From Cymbomonas tetramitiformis (Eukaryota > Chlorophyta > Pyramimonadophyceae > Pyramimonadales > Pyramimonadaceae), in assembly GCA_001247695.2 (NCBI GenBank), contig LGRX02003535.1, forward strand, positions 1-64,000: DNA of 64,000 nt, in the 5' to 3' direction. The notes beneath the pieces are model-generated. The model saw nothing but the letters and a program-made list of their open reading frames with translations, had not been told where the DNA came from and searched no databases. This document shows, in pieces, positions 19,228 to 28,217 of the stretch. The translations under genes and the position numbers were made by a program. The stretch's first letter is position 1, and each line of letters starts with the position of its first letter.

Positions 19228-21293
19228 TTAGATGGGAAGGTGAGGACCAAGAGGTGAACAGAGCCGAGCTTCTTGCCATACAGAAAGCAGTAACGCTCCC
19301 GCCGCCACCAAGTGGCGAAGGACTCACCATTTGCACGGACAGTGCCAACTCCATTAGACAACTGGAGAACATGAGAACAAAACCCCACAGCATGGAACAC
19401 CACCGGCAAAGAGACCTCCTATATGCCATACTGGTCAACATTGAGGCATTGGTAGCAGCGGGGCACACGGTCTCCCTACTGAAAGTCAAGGCACATACAG
19501 GAATTGCGGGAAACGAAAAAGCTGACGAGGCAGCCAAGCAAGCCTGCACTACAGGGACCCTCACGGAGGCGTGGGATAATGACGAAACAATACAAGTCAA
19601 ACCCATGGTACCAGATGAAGACTCGGACAGCAGAGAACTACAAGGAAAGCTCGCGGTCCAGAAATATGTGACCACATTACTCCGTGAACAGCAAGCCCGA
19701 GGAAACAGCAGGCTCACGGCAAAAATGACCGAGCTTCAAGGAGAACCCACAACCTGGACCCACCAACTGAAAACAAAGCACATTTTCAGGTGGGAAGCAC
19801 ACCATGACCAAGCACAGCAAAATGAAGAGGAGCAAGCAACGATACGGGACCCAAAGCCCAACCAGCAGCAACAGGCCGACCAGACCAGAGATGAAGAAGA
19901 CAGGCAAATAAAATCCATGATGGAACAAAGGGAGGATGAAGAGATGCTCCTTATACGAGACATGCACGAGCAACAAGATCGAAGGGAGACAGAAGGCAGA
20001 ACAGGCCCCACCCGGGGAAGCGACCCCAAACCTGCAGAGACACCACCCCAACCCTATGAGGGGGAAGAAATATTTGAGGAACTCAATGAACTCATGGAGA
20101 GACTCGAGGTGACCCAAAAGCAACACAATGATGAGGAAACCTTTGGGATGCTCAATGAACTCATTGAACAGCGGGAAGCACCTCAAGGGAGGCCGGCAAA
20201 TGAAAAACAAGCTCACCATGACCGGGTCACGGAGGAGTCCAGAGTCCATGCGATGATGGAGGACCCGTTGCCAAGAACAAGATGGAAACAACGAAAGCAT
20301 GACATGACACACAACAGAACGAAAAACAGGAACGCCCCCCAGGCTCGAGAGAGCAAGGCCACCGACAACTGGCTGAACGAAACAATGGAGCACCTCAGGG
20401 GAGACAAGCCACTACACAAAATAGCGAACGGCTTCTGGAAACGAGCCACCTACGCGGCACGAAAAACAATACTCAAATGCAGACTGAGAATACTGCCAGC
20501 ACAAGACTATGAGACGGCGAAAAAGTCAGCCGGAGGAAACGGAAAGTGCACCCTGGAAGGATGCCGACACAAAGGAGTGGACTACGCAAAGGGCTTCCTC
20601 ATGAAAGTGGGGCATGCCCTAGGGGGATGCAACAACCCACAAATGAGGGGAATGTTCTCAGATAGGGCGGACGCCCACGCAGACGAACTTAAACACATAC
20701 TTGACCATCATAGGAAAGGAGGATGCAAGGTCCTCGCGTACACCGGGAAAAAGAGGGACCCAGGGGTCAAGCCAAGAGTACTTCCGAACTACATACTCAC
20801 CAGAGGCCAATGCAGACATGATGGAAAGGACAACCCAGGCAGGAACGATGGGCCCGACACAGTACCGAGCTTCGTAGACATAGTCATGATAGAGGGCCTG
20901 GAGGACCTGGAAGAAGGGTGGGAATGCACACAACAGGAAGCACCAACAAGAGTCAAAAACCTACACCTCATTGAGGTGGCCCACACCGACGATGAGAAAT
21001 GGGGGCCCAAACTCTTAGAGAAGTACATGAAATATGGACCACTGCCACAACTGCTACGCAGGCACGGATTCCGTGCCAAACTCCATGTCTTTGCAGTGGG
21101 CAGAACAGGCACGGTGTACGAGCACAACCGGAACATACTCGGGCAACTTGGACTCGACAGAAAAGAAGCCATACAGGCGCTACAAAGAATACACGACCTG
21201 ACGGTGAACTACGCACACAGCAGCTACCAGCTATACAGAAGACTCAGACAAGAGAAGCAAGAGGAGGAAAAAGATAAGAACCACCCAGTGTAA
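19101..21293 (+). CDS. Dualen-like polyprotein part 3: RNase H and restriction-like endonuclease
   Basis: The RNase H domain begins in this frame at SYLYTDGS (Asp codon at 19125), before the first Met at 19224. It has NRAELLAIQKA, CTDSANSIRQ and VKAHTGIAGNEKADEAAKQA, covering all four acidic positions. A long glutamine/glutamate-rich linker (about 19780-20240) follows. Next comes CTLEGC...GHALGGC, a CX4C...HX4C motif of the kind that precedes RLE domains. The RLE has VPSFVDIVMIEG, HLIEVAH and KLLEKYMKYGPL (D...EV...K..KY). The stop at 21291 is followed by the 3' UTR hairpins. Having both APE and RLE in one element is rare and diagnostic. Confidence 0.85.
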   Translation, partial: KGTSYLYTDGSKREIETEEGGKEWASGAAVWDPRSGEGEAHMIRWEGEDQEVNRAELLAIQKAVTLPPPPSGEGLTICTDSANSIRQLENMRTKPHSMEHHRQRDLLYAILVNIEALVAAGHTVSLLKVKAHTGIAGNEKADEAAKQACTTGTLTEAWDNDETIQVKPMVPDEDSDSRELQGKLAVQKYVTTLLREQQARGNSRLTAKMTELQGEPTTWTHQLKTKHIFRWEAHHDQAQQNEEEQATIRDPKPNQQQQADQTRDEEDRQIKSMMEQREDEEMLLIRDMHEQQDRRETEGRTGPTRGSDPKPAETPPQPYEGEEIFEELNELMERLEVTQKQHNDEETFGMLNELIEQREAPQGRPANEKQAHHDRVTEESRVHAMMEDPLPRTRWKQRKHDMTHNRTKNRNAPQARESKATDNWLNETMEHLRGDKPLHKIANGFWKRATYAARKTILKCRLRILPAQDYETAKKSAGGNGKCTLEGCRHKGVDYAKGFLMKVGHALGGCNNPQMRGMFSDRADAHADELKHILDHHRKGGCKVLAYTGKKRDPGVKPRVLPNYILTRGQCRHDGKDNPGRNDGPDTVPSFVDIVMIEGLEDLEEGWECTQQEAPTRVKNLHLIEVAHTDDEKWGPKLLEKYMKYGPLPQLLRRHGFRAKLHVFAVGRTGTVYEHNRNILGQLGLDRKEAIQALQRIHDLTVNYAHSSYQLYRRLRQEKQEEEKDKNHPV

Positions 21294-21308
21294 ATTGTCC
21301 CATTAAGG

Positions 21309-21396
21309 CCGCCACTTGTGGCGGTCCGGCCCAGAGTAGGGCCGGCGAAATTAATTTACTCATACGCCCGACGGGCGTGGTTTTTTCTTTTTTTCT
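21309..21396 (+). promoter_or_regulatory. 3' UTR hairpins and T-rich tail of the LINE
   Basis: Three stems follow the stop codon: CCGCCAC-TT-GTGGCGG (21309-21324), CCGGCCC-AGAGTA-GGGCCGG (21326-21345) and ACGCCC-GAC-GGGCGT (21364-21378). A T-rich run (21381-21396) ends at the target duplication. Such 3' structures are typical recognition signals for LINE reverse transcriptases; that role is inferred. Confidence 0.6.
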
Positions 21397-21408
21397 CTGC
21401 CATCATCG
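21397..21408. repeat. Target site duplication, right copy (Dualen-like LINE)
   Basis: CTGCCATCATCG, identical to 12499-12510. Confidence 0.85.
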
Positions 21409-22249
21409 AGACTGTTGCCCTACGGTACGCATGCCGGACTTGTGTGATATATTCATATTGATCAGCTCTCTTTCCTACGCAGGGGTATGCTTCAGGTGTT
21501 TAGGGTGCCAAACTTTATCATTAATCAATTCATTACCAGGGACGATCAGCATGCTCATGCCAAACACAGATCGTCATGGCATTTATATCTCGTTATTGTT
21601 ATTTTAGAGTCAGCAGTACGTTCATCTTCTACTTTGTTGGATCATGATTGTGAGACTCAATATGCAAAGAGGCCCCAACCCCATGTGAGGTCTGAGCCGC
21701 CACCTATGCAAAGGCGGTCTGTTTTGTTGGCGCTATGGTTCCGAATGATGGGTATTGCCTTCCCACTACACTTGGGTTTGCTTCTTGCAGCAATGCCATT
21801 GATGGGTAGGTGGGTGAATAAATTGTAAACAACAATGACAGAAATTTTAAAACATCATGGATACAATCATGTATGAGGGAGGGCTTCAGCCAGCACTCGG
21901 CGAATCCAGCTAAGGATCGGACGGGCACGCTGGGGTGTCCACTGCTAGAGGGAGCACGGCACGCTGTTTTGCGCACAGCAACTGAAATGAAGGTGCTTCT
22001 AGGCTGCATGCCCGAGCTGTGTGTATAGTGATGTTGAATGTACGGGATCGTTATACAGCTATCTTCAACATCGCATATCTAGTTATCTGTATTACTTGAT
22101 TCACATTGATATGATGGCTTGTGTCGGTATTATTTTGAGAGACGCGTACATGGACTTCTACCTCAGGTGAGGTTAAAATCATGAGCATGATCACGCCTGT
22201 GCTAGAATATTTGCTGGCATAACGCATAATGTAAGTGTGTGTGTGCTAG
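21409..22249. other. No recognisable gene
   Basis: Flanking DNA of the LINE insertion site. Several short ORFs exist on both strands; none has motif support. Confidence 0.45.
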
Positions 22250-22640
22250 CATGGGCTGTTGAGGGGTGTCGGTGGGGATGCTCAGGGTTGCTACCGCTCC
22301 CGGGAGCTGATGAGGGTGCTGTTGGATGTAAAGGAACCTTCTGCCTTCTGACACTTAGGGGGGGCTTCTGGGGACCTTGGATGCATAGGGAAGACATGTT
22401 GGGGAGTTGTCAGGGGATGGGGGGGGATGTAGAGGGACTTTAGGGAAGGTGTAGGAGGATATTGGGGGACTTCGTTATTAGAGGGATGTACGGGGATATC
22501 AGAGGATTTTAGAGGAGATGTAGGGGTATCGGGGGAATGTTGAGAGACTTTTGTAGGGGACCTTTCGGGGAACTTTAAGAAGGCTTCAGGGGGAATGTAT
22601 ATGGGATGTAGGGGTGGTGAATGGGGGGTCTGGGAATTTA
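22250..22640. repeat. G-rich degenerate minisatellite
   Basis: The plus strand is a run of loosely repeated GGGGGATGTAGAGGGACTTT-like units with many G4-5 tracts. It resembles in style, but not in exact unit, the G-rich arm of the foldback element at 51.1-51.5 kb. G-quadruplex formation is plausible. Confidence 0.6.
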
Positions 22641-22719
22641 TACTGCTTTTTGGGCACATCTGACGCGGCAGGTGCACCCGATGCAACAGCCGCACTGCTG
22701 CAGCATATATTATAATATC

Positions 22720-23010
22720 CACCCTGGCTTACCACCACACATTGTGTGATGTGCACCAAGCAACAGAAGCATCCGATACTTAAATCATACTGTGATAATC
22801 ACGACGGGTGTCCCAGCGCGACGAGGAATGCAAGGCTACACACGAAGTGATTCACAGCGTGAATTGTCAATGCAGCCTTGTATGCCCCGATCGCGCCGAA
22901 AGAAGCGTCGCGTATTAAGTCCTGTGTCTACTATCGGATGCCTCTGTGTTTGGCACACACGGTAGGTGTGATGTGCTGGTAAGCCAGCATTGTTGTTTAA
23001 TTCACAGTGT
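22720..23010. repeat. SINE-like families A (+) and B (-) joined head to head
   Basis: 22720-22858 is a family A copy (CTGGCTTACCACCACACATT, ACCAAGCAACAGAAGCATCC, GTGATAATCACGAC, CGAAGTGATTCACAGCGTGAA). It runs directly into 22850-23010, an inverted family B copy (TGAATTGTCAATGCAGCCTT, CTACTATCGGATGCCTCTGT, GCTGGTAAGCCAGC). Together they form an imperfect inverted repeat. Confidence 0.65.
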
Positions 23011-23516
23011 GGAACACGTAGAGGTCTGAGGGAAGGTTGCCGCATATTCACTGCTGTAACATATGTGTGGCCTCGGACGGCCATGGCCATAGATAGCTTC
23101 TTCTTACTACATGACTGTTCACCTCTTCCAACGCAGGGACTCTATTGACTTATGATACATGCATAAGTGAATGATTATGAACTTATTATTGATATACTTT
23201 ATATCATTTCAGCGATTATACGAGCCGGCGGACAAAAACACTTGATGTAGTATACTGGAGCTGTGCTATCCTTTTGGCAAAATGGGTACACGTGCTGCAC
23301 AGCAGCAAGCGAGAAATGATAGGAAATGCATAATTATCCGAGATTAATCGGTACCTTCAAAATGGGGTATTTTCAAAAAGTGCAAATATCCCAAGGAGTT
23401 GCATCGAGCCATCATGTTTGATACGTGAAGTTCGTGAAACATCATACCAGACGATACTGACATATGACAGCAGCAATTCAGTAGCCGTTCACAACAAAAA
23501 TACTAATATTGACATA
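23011..23516. other. No recognisable gene
   Basis: AT-rich spacer up to the Tc1/mariner-type MITE, with nothing conserved. Confidence 0.4.
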
Positions 23517-24491
23517 CAGTAAAACCCGGGCTATAAGAAAACAGGATTAAAATGCCAGCGCTGGCTTTCTTAAATTGAGATCGAGCCGAACACAATCCAG
23601 CCCCAAGTCATTTCTTAATTGGCCCTTGGATCGACGATATCCGATAGTTTTCAGGGGGGCGATAGCGTGCGACTTTCTTAATCGACGGCCCGTCGCCGTT
23701 TGGCGATTTAAAACCTAGCGGCTGCTTTCTTAATGTTTTCTTAAAACGATGAGTGTCGTCTCAGACGGACAACTGCATCCGAGCAATACAGTAGGCAACC
23801 AACAGCAATGGAAGCAACCACAAGATTAGCGCTCCAAACCCTGAAGAGCCTATCTGGCGAGTTTGTGCTCACTGAGCAAGAATTTAAGACCGAGAAGAGA
23901 AAGCTGTTTGGGAAAGAGGGGCATTCCTACGTCATCTCTCCGAAAAATCTCGAAATGGGCATAACTTTTGATATACTTGGCCATTTTGGCTGGAAAATGA
24001 ACCACAAATAGGTCTTTTATAGACGAACAGATTGATATATCGTTTGTAAGCATATGCGTAATATTCCGTAAAAGAACGCAAACGCGGTAAACTGTGCAGC
24101 GTACGCGAGTGGTATAGTGTAATAACCAAAAATACTCGGAATAGGCATAACTTTTGATATACTTGGCCATTTTGGCTGAAAGATGAACCACAAATAGGTC
24201 TTTCATAGACGAACAGATTTATATATCGCTTGTAAGCATAGGCGTAATATTCCGTAAAAGAACGCATTCGCAATAAAATCCAGCGAAGATTTTCTTAATA
24301 TCATGGTTTTCAGCAAATTTTGGATCTCCAATATATCATTTTCCAGCCCAAAACTTTCTTAATTAGGGTGCTTTTGTCCGCGTCTCGAGGGGAAAGCCAG
24401 CGCTGGCGTATTTTCTTTTTCTTAAAATTTTGGCAAAAATCCAGCGGCTGTTTTCTTATAGGTGCGTTTTCTTATACCCCGGGTTTTACTG
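23517..24491. mobile_element. Tc1/mariner-type MITE (CAGTAAAACCCGGG ends, TA target)
   Basis: TA-CAGTAAAACCCGGGCTATAA begins at 23515, and the inverse TATACCCCGGGTTTTACTG-TA ends at 24493. Subterminal GCCAGCGCTGGC and TTTCTTAA words repeat near both ends. Inside are two direct copies (about 23955-24085 and 24145-24272) sharing ATAACTTTTGATATACTTGG and GTAATATTCCGTAAAAGAAC. A 67-codon ORF (23808-24011) is listed separately. With no transposase left it is non-autonomous. Confidence 0.75.
23808..24011 (+). CDS. Short ORF in Tc1/mariner-type MITE, SHOCT-like start
   Basis: MEATTRLALQTLKSLSGEFV followed by LTEQEFKTEKRKLFG fits the L..LK.L...G.LT..EF...K.KLLG pattern of short SHOCT-like helical hairpins. 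The remainder comes from the MITE's internal repeat. It may be the first exon of a lost transposase or a captured fragment. It parallels the short ORF in the 4019-5299 element. Confidence 0.3.
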   Translation: MEATTRLALQTLKSLSGEFVLTEQEFKTEKRKLFGKEGHSYVISPKNLEMGITFDILGHFGWKMNHK

Positions 24492-24492
24492 T

Positions 24493-25115
24493 ATAGTAAC
24501 GGCAGCGTGCGACACGTTTGCAATATTTGATGCAATGTGACGACGCAAACGACCATGGCTTATGAGCTATATATTCTTCCATCAATGCATACAACCCAGT
24601 ATCATCCTCGTGTGTAAACGAGCCAGCTGCCTCCAAAGCTCAGCTCAGGACGACACAGATACAATACACCTAACATATACAGAGTCGTGGCTTGTTTGTA
24701 AGTGGTCAGTGCAGCTATTATCGACATATTGCAATTGTAGTATATAGGCACGCACAGTGGCCAATCCGTTCCTGACGACCACACGCAAGTTCGGCTTCGA
24801 AACATTATTTTCTAAGGGTACGTGTGATCAGAACGATTGCCTACACGCATGTGTCCATAATGCAGCATGCACTACGCGTGTACGAATACTCGCGTGGTGC
24901 ATGCTAATATAATATGAGTATGCAGCGAATTTCGCTCATACCTACAGCATGTGTGTTTCACGCTGTGAATCGCTTTATGTGTGGCCTTGTATGCCCTGTC
25001 GCGCCGGGACACATGTCATGATTATCACGGTCTGATTTACCTACTGAATGCCTCTGTTGCTTGGTACACATCGCAAACTGCGTGGTGGTAAGCCAGAGTG
25101 AATACCATGATATTG
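24493..25115 (-). repeat. SINE/MITE family A, long copy
   Basis: Minus-strand copy of the about 0.6-kb family A repeat. Its start (plus 25115 leftward) is the TATTCACTCTGGCTTACCAC end. It then carries the CAGAGGCATTC, GATAATCATGAC and GTGAAACACACATG landmarks and ends near the GTGCGACACGTTTGCAATAT end at 24508. Similar long copies lie at 49025-49400 and 59700-60310, and an end fragment at 52063-52310. Confidence 0.65.
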
Positions 25116-25565
25116 ACACATCTGCGCACGTTTGCATATCTATATGTATGTTTCCTGTGAAATGCATCCTAAGAGTGAGTGGTTATGGGCATTATTTTGG
25201 GAAAATGAGTGCACACCATATATTTGACATCACAGGTGAATTAACTCCTATGCTGGCTTTTACTCCCAAATGGGAGTAGAATCGGTACCGATTTGCCCCC
25301 CAACTGCCAGGTCCGTTGTAGCCCCCCTGGGGCTTCAATATGGGCCCCCATACTGAAGGGGGCAAATTTTGGCCCAGGACCGAAAAAAAAACACTATGAT
25401 AATGACACTTTGCTAGATCGATAGAGTTGGGTTTGGGGCATCTTTTTGTACTAAAAAAAAACCCAAAAAAAACACCAAGATGTTGATATGGGGTATCTGG
25501 GGGTATCCCATCCCCTCCAACCCCCTCTACAGGGTACCCCCTTGACAATTATGAATAATTTGCGT

Positions 25566-25593
25566 TTCTCTTTTGCTCGAATCCTCATTTGCC
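25566..25593 (-). repeat. DIRS-like split direct repeat B2
   Basis: TTCTCTTTTGCTCGAATCCT plus CATTTGCC, identical to 25921-25948. It marks the 3' end of the element. Confidence 0.75.
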
Positions 25594-25756
25594 AAAGGCA
25601 GGCACTGCAATACATTTCATTAAAATGATTTTGTAAAGTGTTTTATATGCATAAAGTGCTTTTTGAATGCTTTCTAAATTCTAGTTCTGCTGAGATGTCC
25701 AGACTGTCTGTGCACGTCACCAAAAGGAAAGAGTCCTCTGGGTCGGGAGCGGTGGG

Positions 25757-25920
25757 AAGAGCAAAAAGAACAGAGCTGAACAGGCATGTCGCTTCGTGGC
25801 TACTTGTACATCATGTTTGTGTCACGGAGCTACATGTGTCATTCGGCTCTACTGCAGCAGGAGTCACGGATTCTGAAAGTCTGAAACCACAAAAATTCTG
25901 TTGCACTCCAATTTGAACAT
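25757..25920 (-). repeat. DIRS-like split direct repeat A2
   Basis: 164 bp matching 30709-30872 with a few substitutions. It contains GTGTCACGGAGCTACATGTG and directly abuts B1 at 25921. Confidence 0.8.
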
Positions 25921-25948
25921 TTCTCTTTTGCTCGAATCCTCATTTGCC
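25921..25948 (-). repeat. DIRS-like split direct repeat B1
   Basis: 28 bp identical to 25566-25593, located between the end of the recombinase gene and repeat A2. Confidence 0.75.
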
Positions 25949-25998
25949 ATGAAACCAATGATGAAACTGTGAGGCACACAAAAAAAATCTGATCTCTG

Positions 25999-27771
25999 TC
26001 ACTGTGACCATGTTGACCAAGCGAAGTAGTAGTCCATGTCTGTGTCCCTCAGAGCTGTCGGGTCGATGTAGTGCTGCACTGCCGAAGAGAACTGTGACCA
26101 GCCTCCAAAGAAGCACACTTTCTCCATTGCAACACTCACAGCTCGAGCACACGTCGTGGCACCCTTCCGGGTGCTGTGTGCAGAAAAGTGACCTCCTTCC
26201 GGGGGTCTGCAGTCCAGCTCGCTGAGAGCCAGACCAACCCAGTCATTTGCCACTGAAGCTTTGAAGTTCTTCGGGTCCTCGGGTAGCAGCCAGTAGGCGT
26301 CAGGTTGAGTCTTCTCAGAACTGTTCCAAGCCGTGTCACGGTGGAACTCCCAGTGCTCGATCAGCTCCTTCAACAGAGCCACCCCCTTCCAGGGGATGCA
26401 CAGGCGTCTCTTCACCAGTTGATGCCGCCGTCCTTTCTCTTTTAGCAGCACCACTGAGAAATCACTGTCGCCACAATGAACGTGCTGCCGTGATAACGAG
26501 GTCCCCGTGTCCGGTCTGCCGAAGGTCACGAAGGCAACAACCACGTAGGCGAAGGCTCGCAGTAGCCGCAGCTCCTCAGGCGATCTCGGAGTCAACTTCA
26601 GCGCTGCTTCGTGCACACGTCGTACGTGTGCCGCTGGCAGCCACGTCCGCTGGGTCTCGATGTTCTCCTCCTGCACTGCCAGCTCCGCCTGGATGGTCGC
26701 CATCCCCTTCACAGCTCGGGTCACAGAACGACCCTTCGCTGGTCCAGGAAAACGTAGGTCCTCGTGGTAGTTGTTGATGGCAGACAGGTACGGCTGCAAG
26801 GAGGCCGACTTGATGCCCCCGTCCTTCAACAGAGAGGCAATGTACAGCAACACCGTCGCCTCCAATGCTGGCAGCCACGGCCGTTGGTGTTGCTCACAAA
26901 ATAAAATGAAGCGCCGCGCCTTCGGTCCGTAGTTGCTCATCGTCGTGTCCAGCAGTGCCTTTCTCTGCATTGTCACTGCCAGTTCCGTGAGCCGGGAAGG
27001 TCCCAACTCACCCATCCACCGCTCACAGAGTGAGCGCGTGAGGAAGTTTTGTACAGCACCACCGCGCGTGTGCTCTTCGTATTCGCCTCCGCTGATCCGC
27101 TCGATGTTCTCGCCGTCCGCGTCCGTTGCCTCGTCCGTCAGCTCTGACACGCTGTTGATGATTTTGAAGTTCTCCTCGGACAAGTCCAGCGTCTCCTCGT
27201 CGCCGTCGTCGTACAGCACGTGCGCCTTCCCGTTCTCGTTGACCTCCTTCACCACACCCAGGTAGAAGCAGTCATCGTCCTTCCAGAACACCTCGATTTT
27301 AGAGCCCACGGTCACCTTGCTCGCTGTCGTACTCGTAGCAGAGCTCCTTCGTACTTCAGCAGCGTAGTAACTCACGGGCGCGCCTCGATGAAGAACATCA
27401 CAGCGTCCCACTTTGAGGGCCCGAGCAGCTCGGACCCTCCCAGCCTGCTCGGAGTGAACAGGTCCCTGCGCCGCGGCATGATCACCACCTCGGTGGCCAG
27501 GGCCTTCAGCTCCCTGAACCAGGACTGCCCCGGCCAGTACGGAGCCACCACCGTAGCAGCGGCCCCCTCCTCCCGCAGCTTGTGCGCCACCTCGTCCAGC
27601 AGCGCCCACGGGGGGTTCACCCAATTGTTTCCCCCCCACCAGTCGTACGTCAGAGAGTCCACACCTTCGCACTTCGGGTCCTTCCACGCAGTGTAGTACC
27701 GAGGAAGCTGCGCGGAGATCTCGGAAGCGAACCGGTCGACTGTGTAGGGGCCCCACTGCTTGTTGGCCCAC
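25999..27771 (-). CDS. Tyrosine recombinase with N-terminal Tudor-like domain (DIRS-like element)
   Basis: Codons before about 27390 overlap the RNase H/methyltransferase ORF in another frame and are probably not used. There is no ATG near the real domain start, so expression by frameshift or reinitiation is likely. Residues about 154-204 read VGSKIEVFWKDDDCFYLGVV, then VLYDDGDEETLDL, a Tudor-like chromatin-reader fold. The catalytic part follows: Arg in FVTFGRPDTGTS (about 419), HSTRKG (His 532, Arg 535), GGW (Trp 558) and HYID (Tyr 568). This is the complete R...HxxR...W...Y set of tyrosine recombinases. It would integrate the circular cDNA without making a target duplication, consistent with the flanks. 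The ORF is intact. Confidence 0.85.
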   Translation of the reverse strand: MGQQAVGPLHSRPVRFRDLRAASSVLHCVEGPEVRRCGLSDVRLVGGKQLGEPPVGAAGRGGAQAAGGGGRCYGGGSVLAGAVLVQGAEGPGHRGGDHAAAQGPVHSEQAGRVRAARALKVGRCDVLHRGAPVSYYAAEVRRSSATSTTASKVTVGSKIEVFWKDDDCFYLGVVKEVNENGKAHVLYDDGDEETLDLSEENFKIINSVSELTDEATDADGENIERISGGEYEEHTRGGAVQNFLTRSLCERWMGELGPSRLTELAVTMQRKALLDTTMSNYGPKARRFILFCEQHQRPWLPALEATVLLYIASLLKDGGIKSASLQPYLSAINNYHEDLRFPGPAKGRSVTRAVKGMATIQAELAVQEENIETQRTWLPAAHVRRVHEAALKLTPRSPEELRLLRAFAYVVVAFVTFGRPDTGTSLSRQHVHCGDSDFSVVLLKEKGRRHQLVKRRLCIPWKGVALLKELIEHWEFHRDTAWNSSEKTQPDAYWLLPEDPKNFKASVANDWVGLALSELDCRPPEGGHFSAHSTRKGATTCARAVSVAMEKVCFFGGWSQFSSAVQHYIDPTALRDTDMDYYFAWSTWSQ

Positions 27772-28217
27772 ACGAACCAGTCTCGATTGAGCCGCCAGTC
27801 GTCCAAATCCTCACAACGAGAAAGGTTGTCGGCCCACACGTTGGCCTCGCTGCGGATGTAACGAGCCTGCAACTCGATGTCGTGCAGATCCAGTAGCAGC
27901 CAGAGTCTCCTCATTCTCCTCATCAGGTCCGGGTTCCTGGAGGTGAAGTGCGAAAGCATTGCCACCACCGCCTGGTTGTCGCAGTAGAGCCGTACGACCT
28001 TGCCCTCCAGCTCCTGCAAGAACGCCTGTACGGTCTTGTACACGGCCTCCAGCTCCAGGTGTGTGATGTGCCAGTTGCGCATCTCGTCTGGCCAGAAACC
28101 TCGCACGGGGAACTTCAGGTTTAGCACTCCTCCCCAGGCCGTCATCGAAGAGTCTGTGTGCACCTTCGCTCTCGTCGGGGATCTCCAGATCTTGCGCCCG
28201 TTCCACCTGCTCATCAC
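27372..28217 (-). CDS. RNase H and Dam/PCIF1-like methyltransferase module (DIRS-like element)
   Basis: RNase H: KVHTDSSMTAWGG (Asp 22), THLELEAV, YCDNQAVV (Asp 80) and EANVWADNLSR (Asp 130). After it, residues about 160-225 read DRFASEISAQLPRYYTAW, DSLTYDWWGGNNWVNPPW and TVVAPYWPGQSW. NPPW (201-204) is the catalytic-type motif of N6-adenine methyltransferases, and DIRS elements are known to carry a Dam-like domain here. The frame continues upstream of 28217 in the element (KWWSRLPVM...) and was split from the RT frame by a one-base change in an A run near 28237. The stop (TGA) overlaps the open frame of the recombinase ORF. Confidence 0.75.
   Translation of the reverse strand: MMSRWNGRKIWRSPTRAKVHTDSSMTAWGGVLNLKFPVRGFWPDEMRNWHITHLELEAVYKTVQAFLQELEGKVVRLYCDNQAVVAMLSHFTSRNPDLMRRMRRLWLLLDLHDIELQARYIRSEANVWADNLSRCEDLDDWRLNRDWFVWANKQWGPYTVDRFASEISAQLPRYYTAWKDPKCEGVDSLTYDWWGGNNWVNPPWALLDEVAHKLREEGAAATVVAPYWPGQSWFRELKALATEVVIMPRRRDLFTPSRLGGSELLGPSKWDAVMFFIEARP

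Larger units (their letters stand above)
12511..21396 (+). mobile_element. Dualen/RandI-like non-LTR retrotransposon, 5'-truncated
   Basis: Bounded by a perfect 12-bp target duplication. In order it encodes a Ulp1-like cysteine-protease remnant, an APE endonuclease, RT, a long linker with a methyltransferase-like module, RNase H, a zinc-finger-like CX4C...HX4C motif and a restriction-like endonuclease (RLE). APE plus RLE plus RNase H plus cysteine protease is the diagnostic set published for Dualen of Chlamydomonas. The 5' truncation falls inside the protease domain, as expected from incomplete reverse transcription. Two frame changes (about 15.44-15.48 kb and about 19.09 kb) split the polyprotein. 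The 3' end is a T/C-rich tract after three hairpins. Confidence 0.85.
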
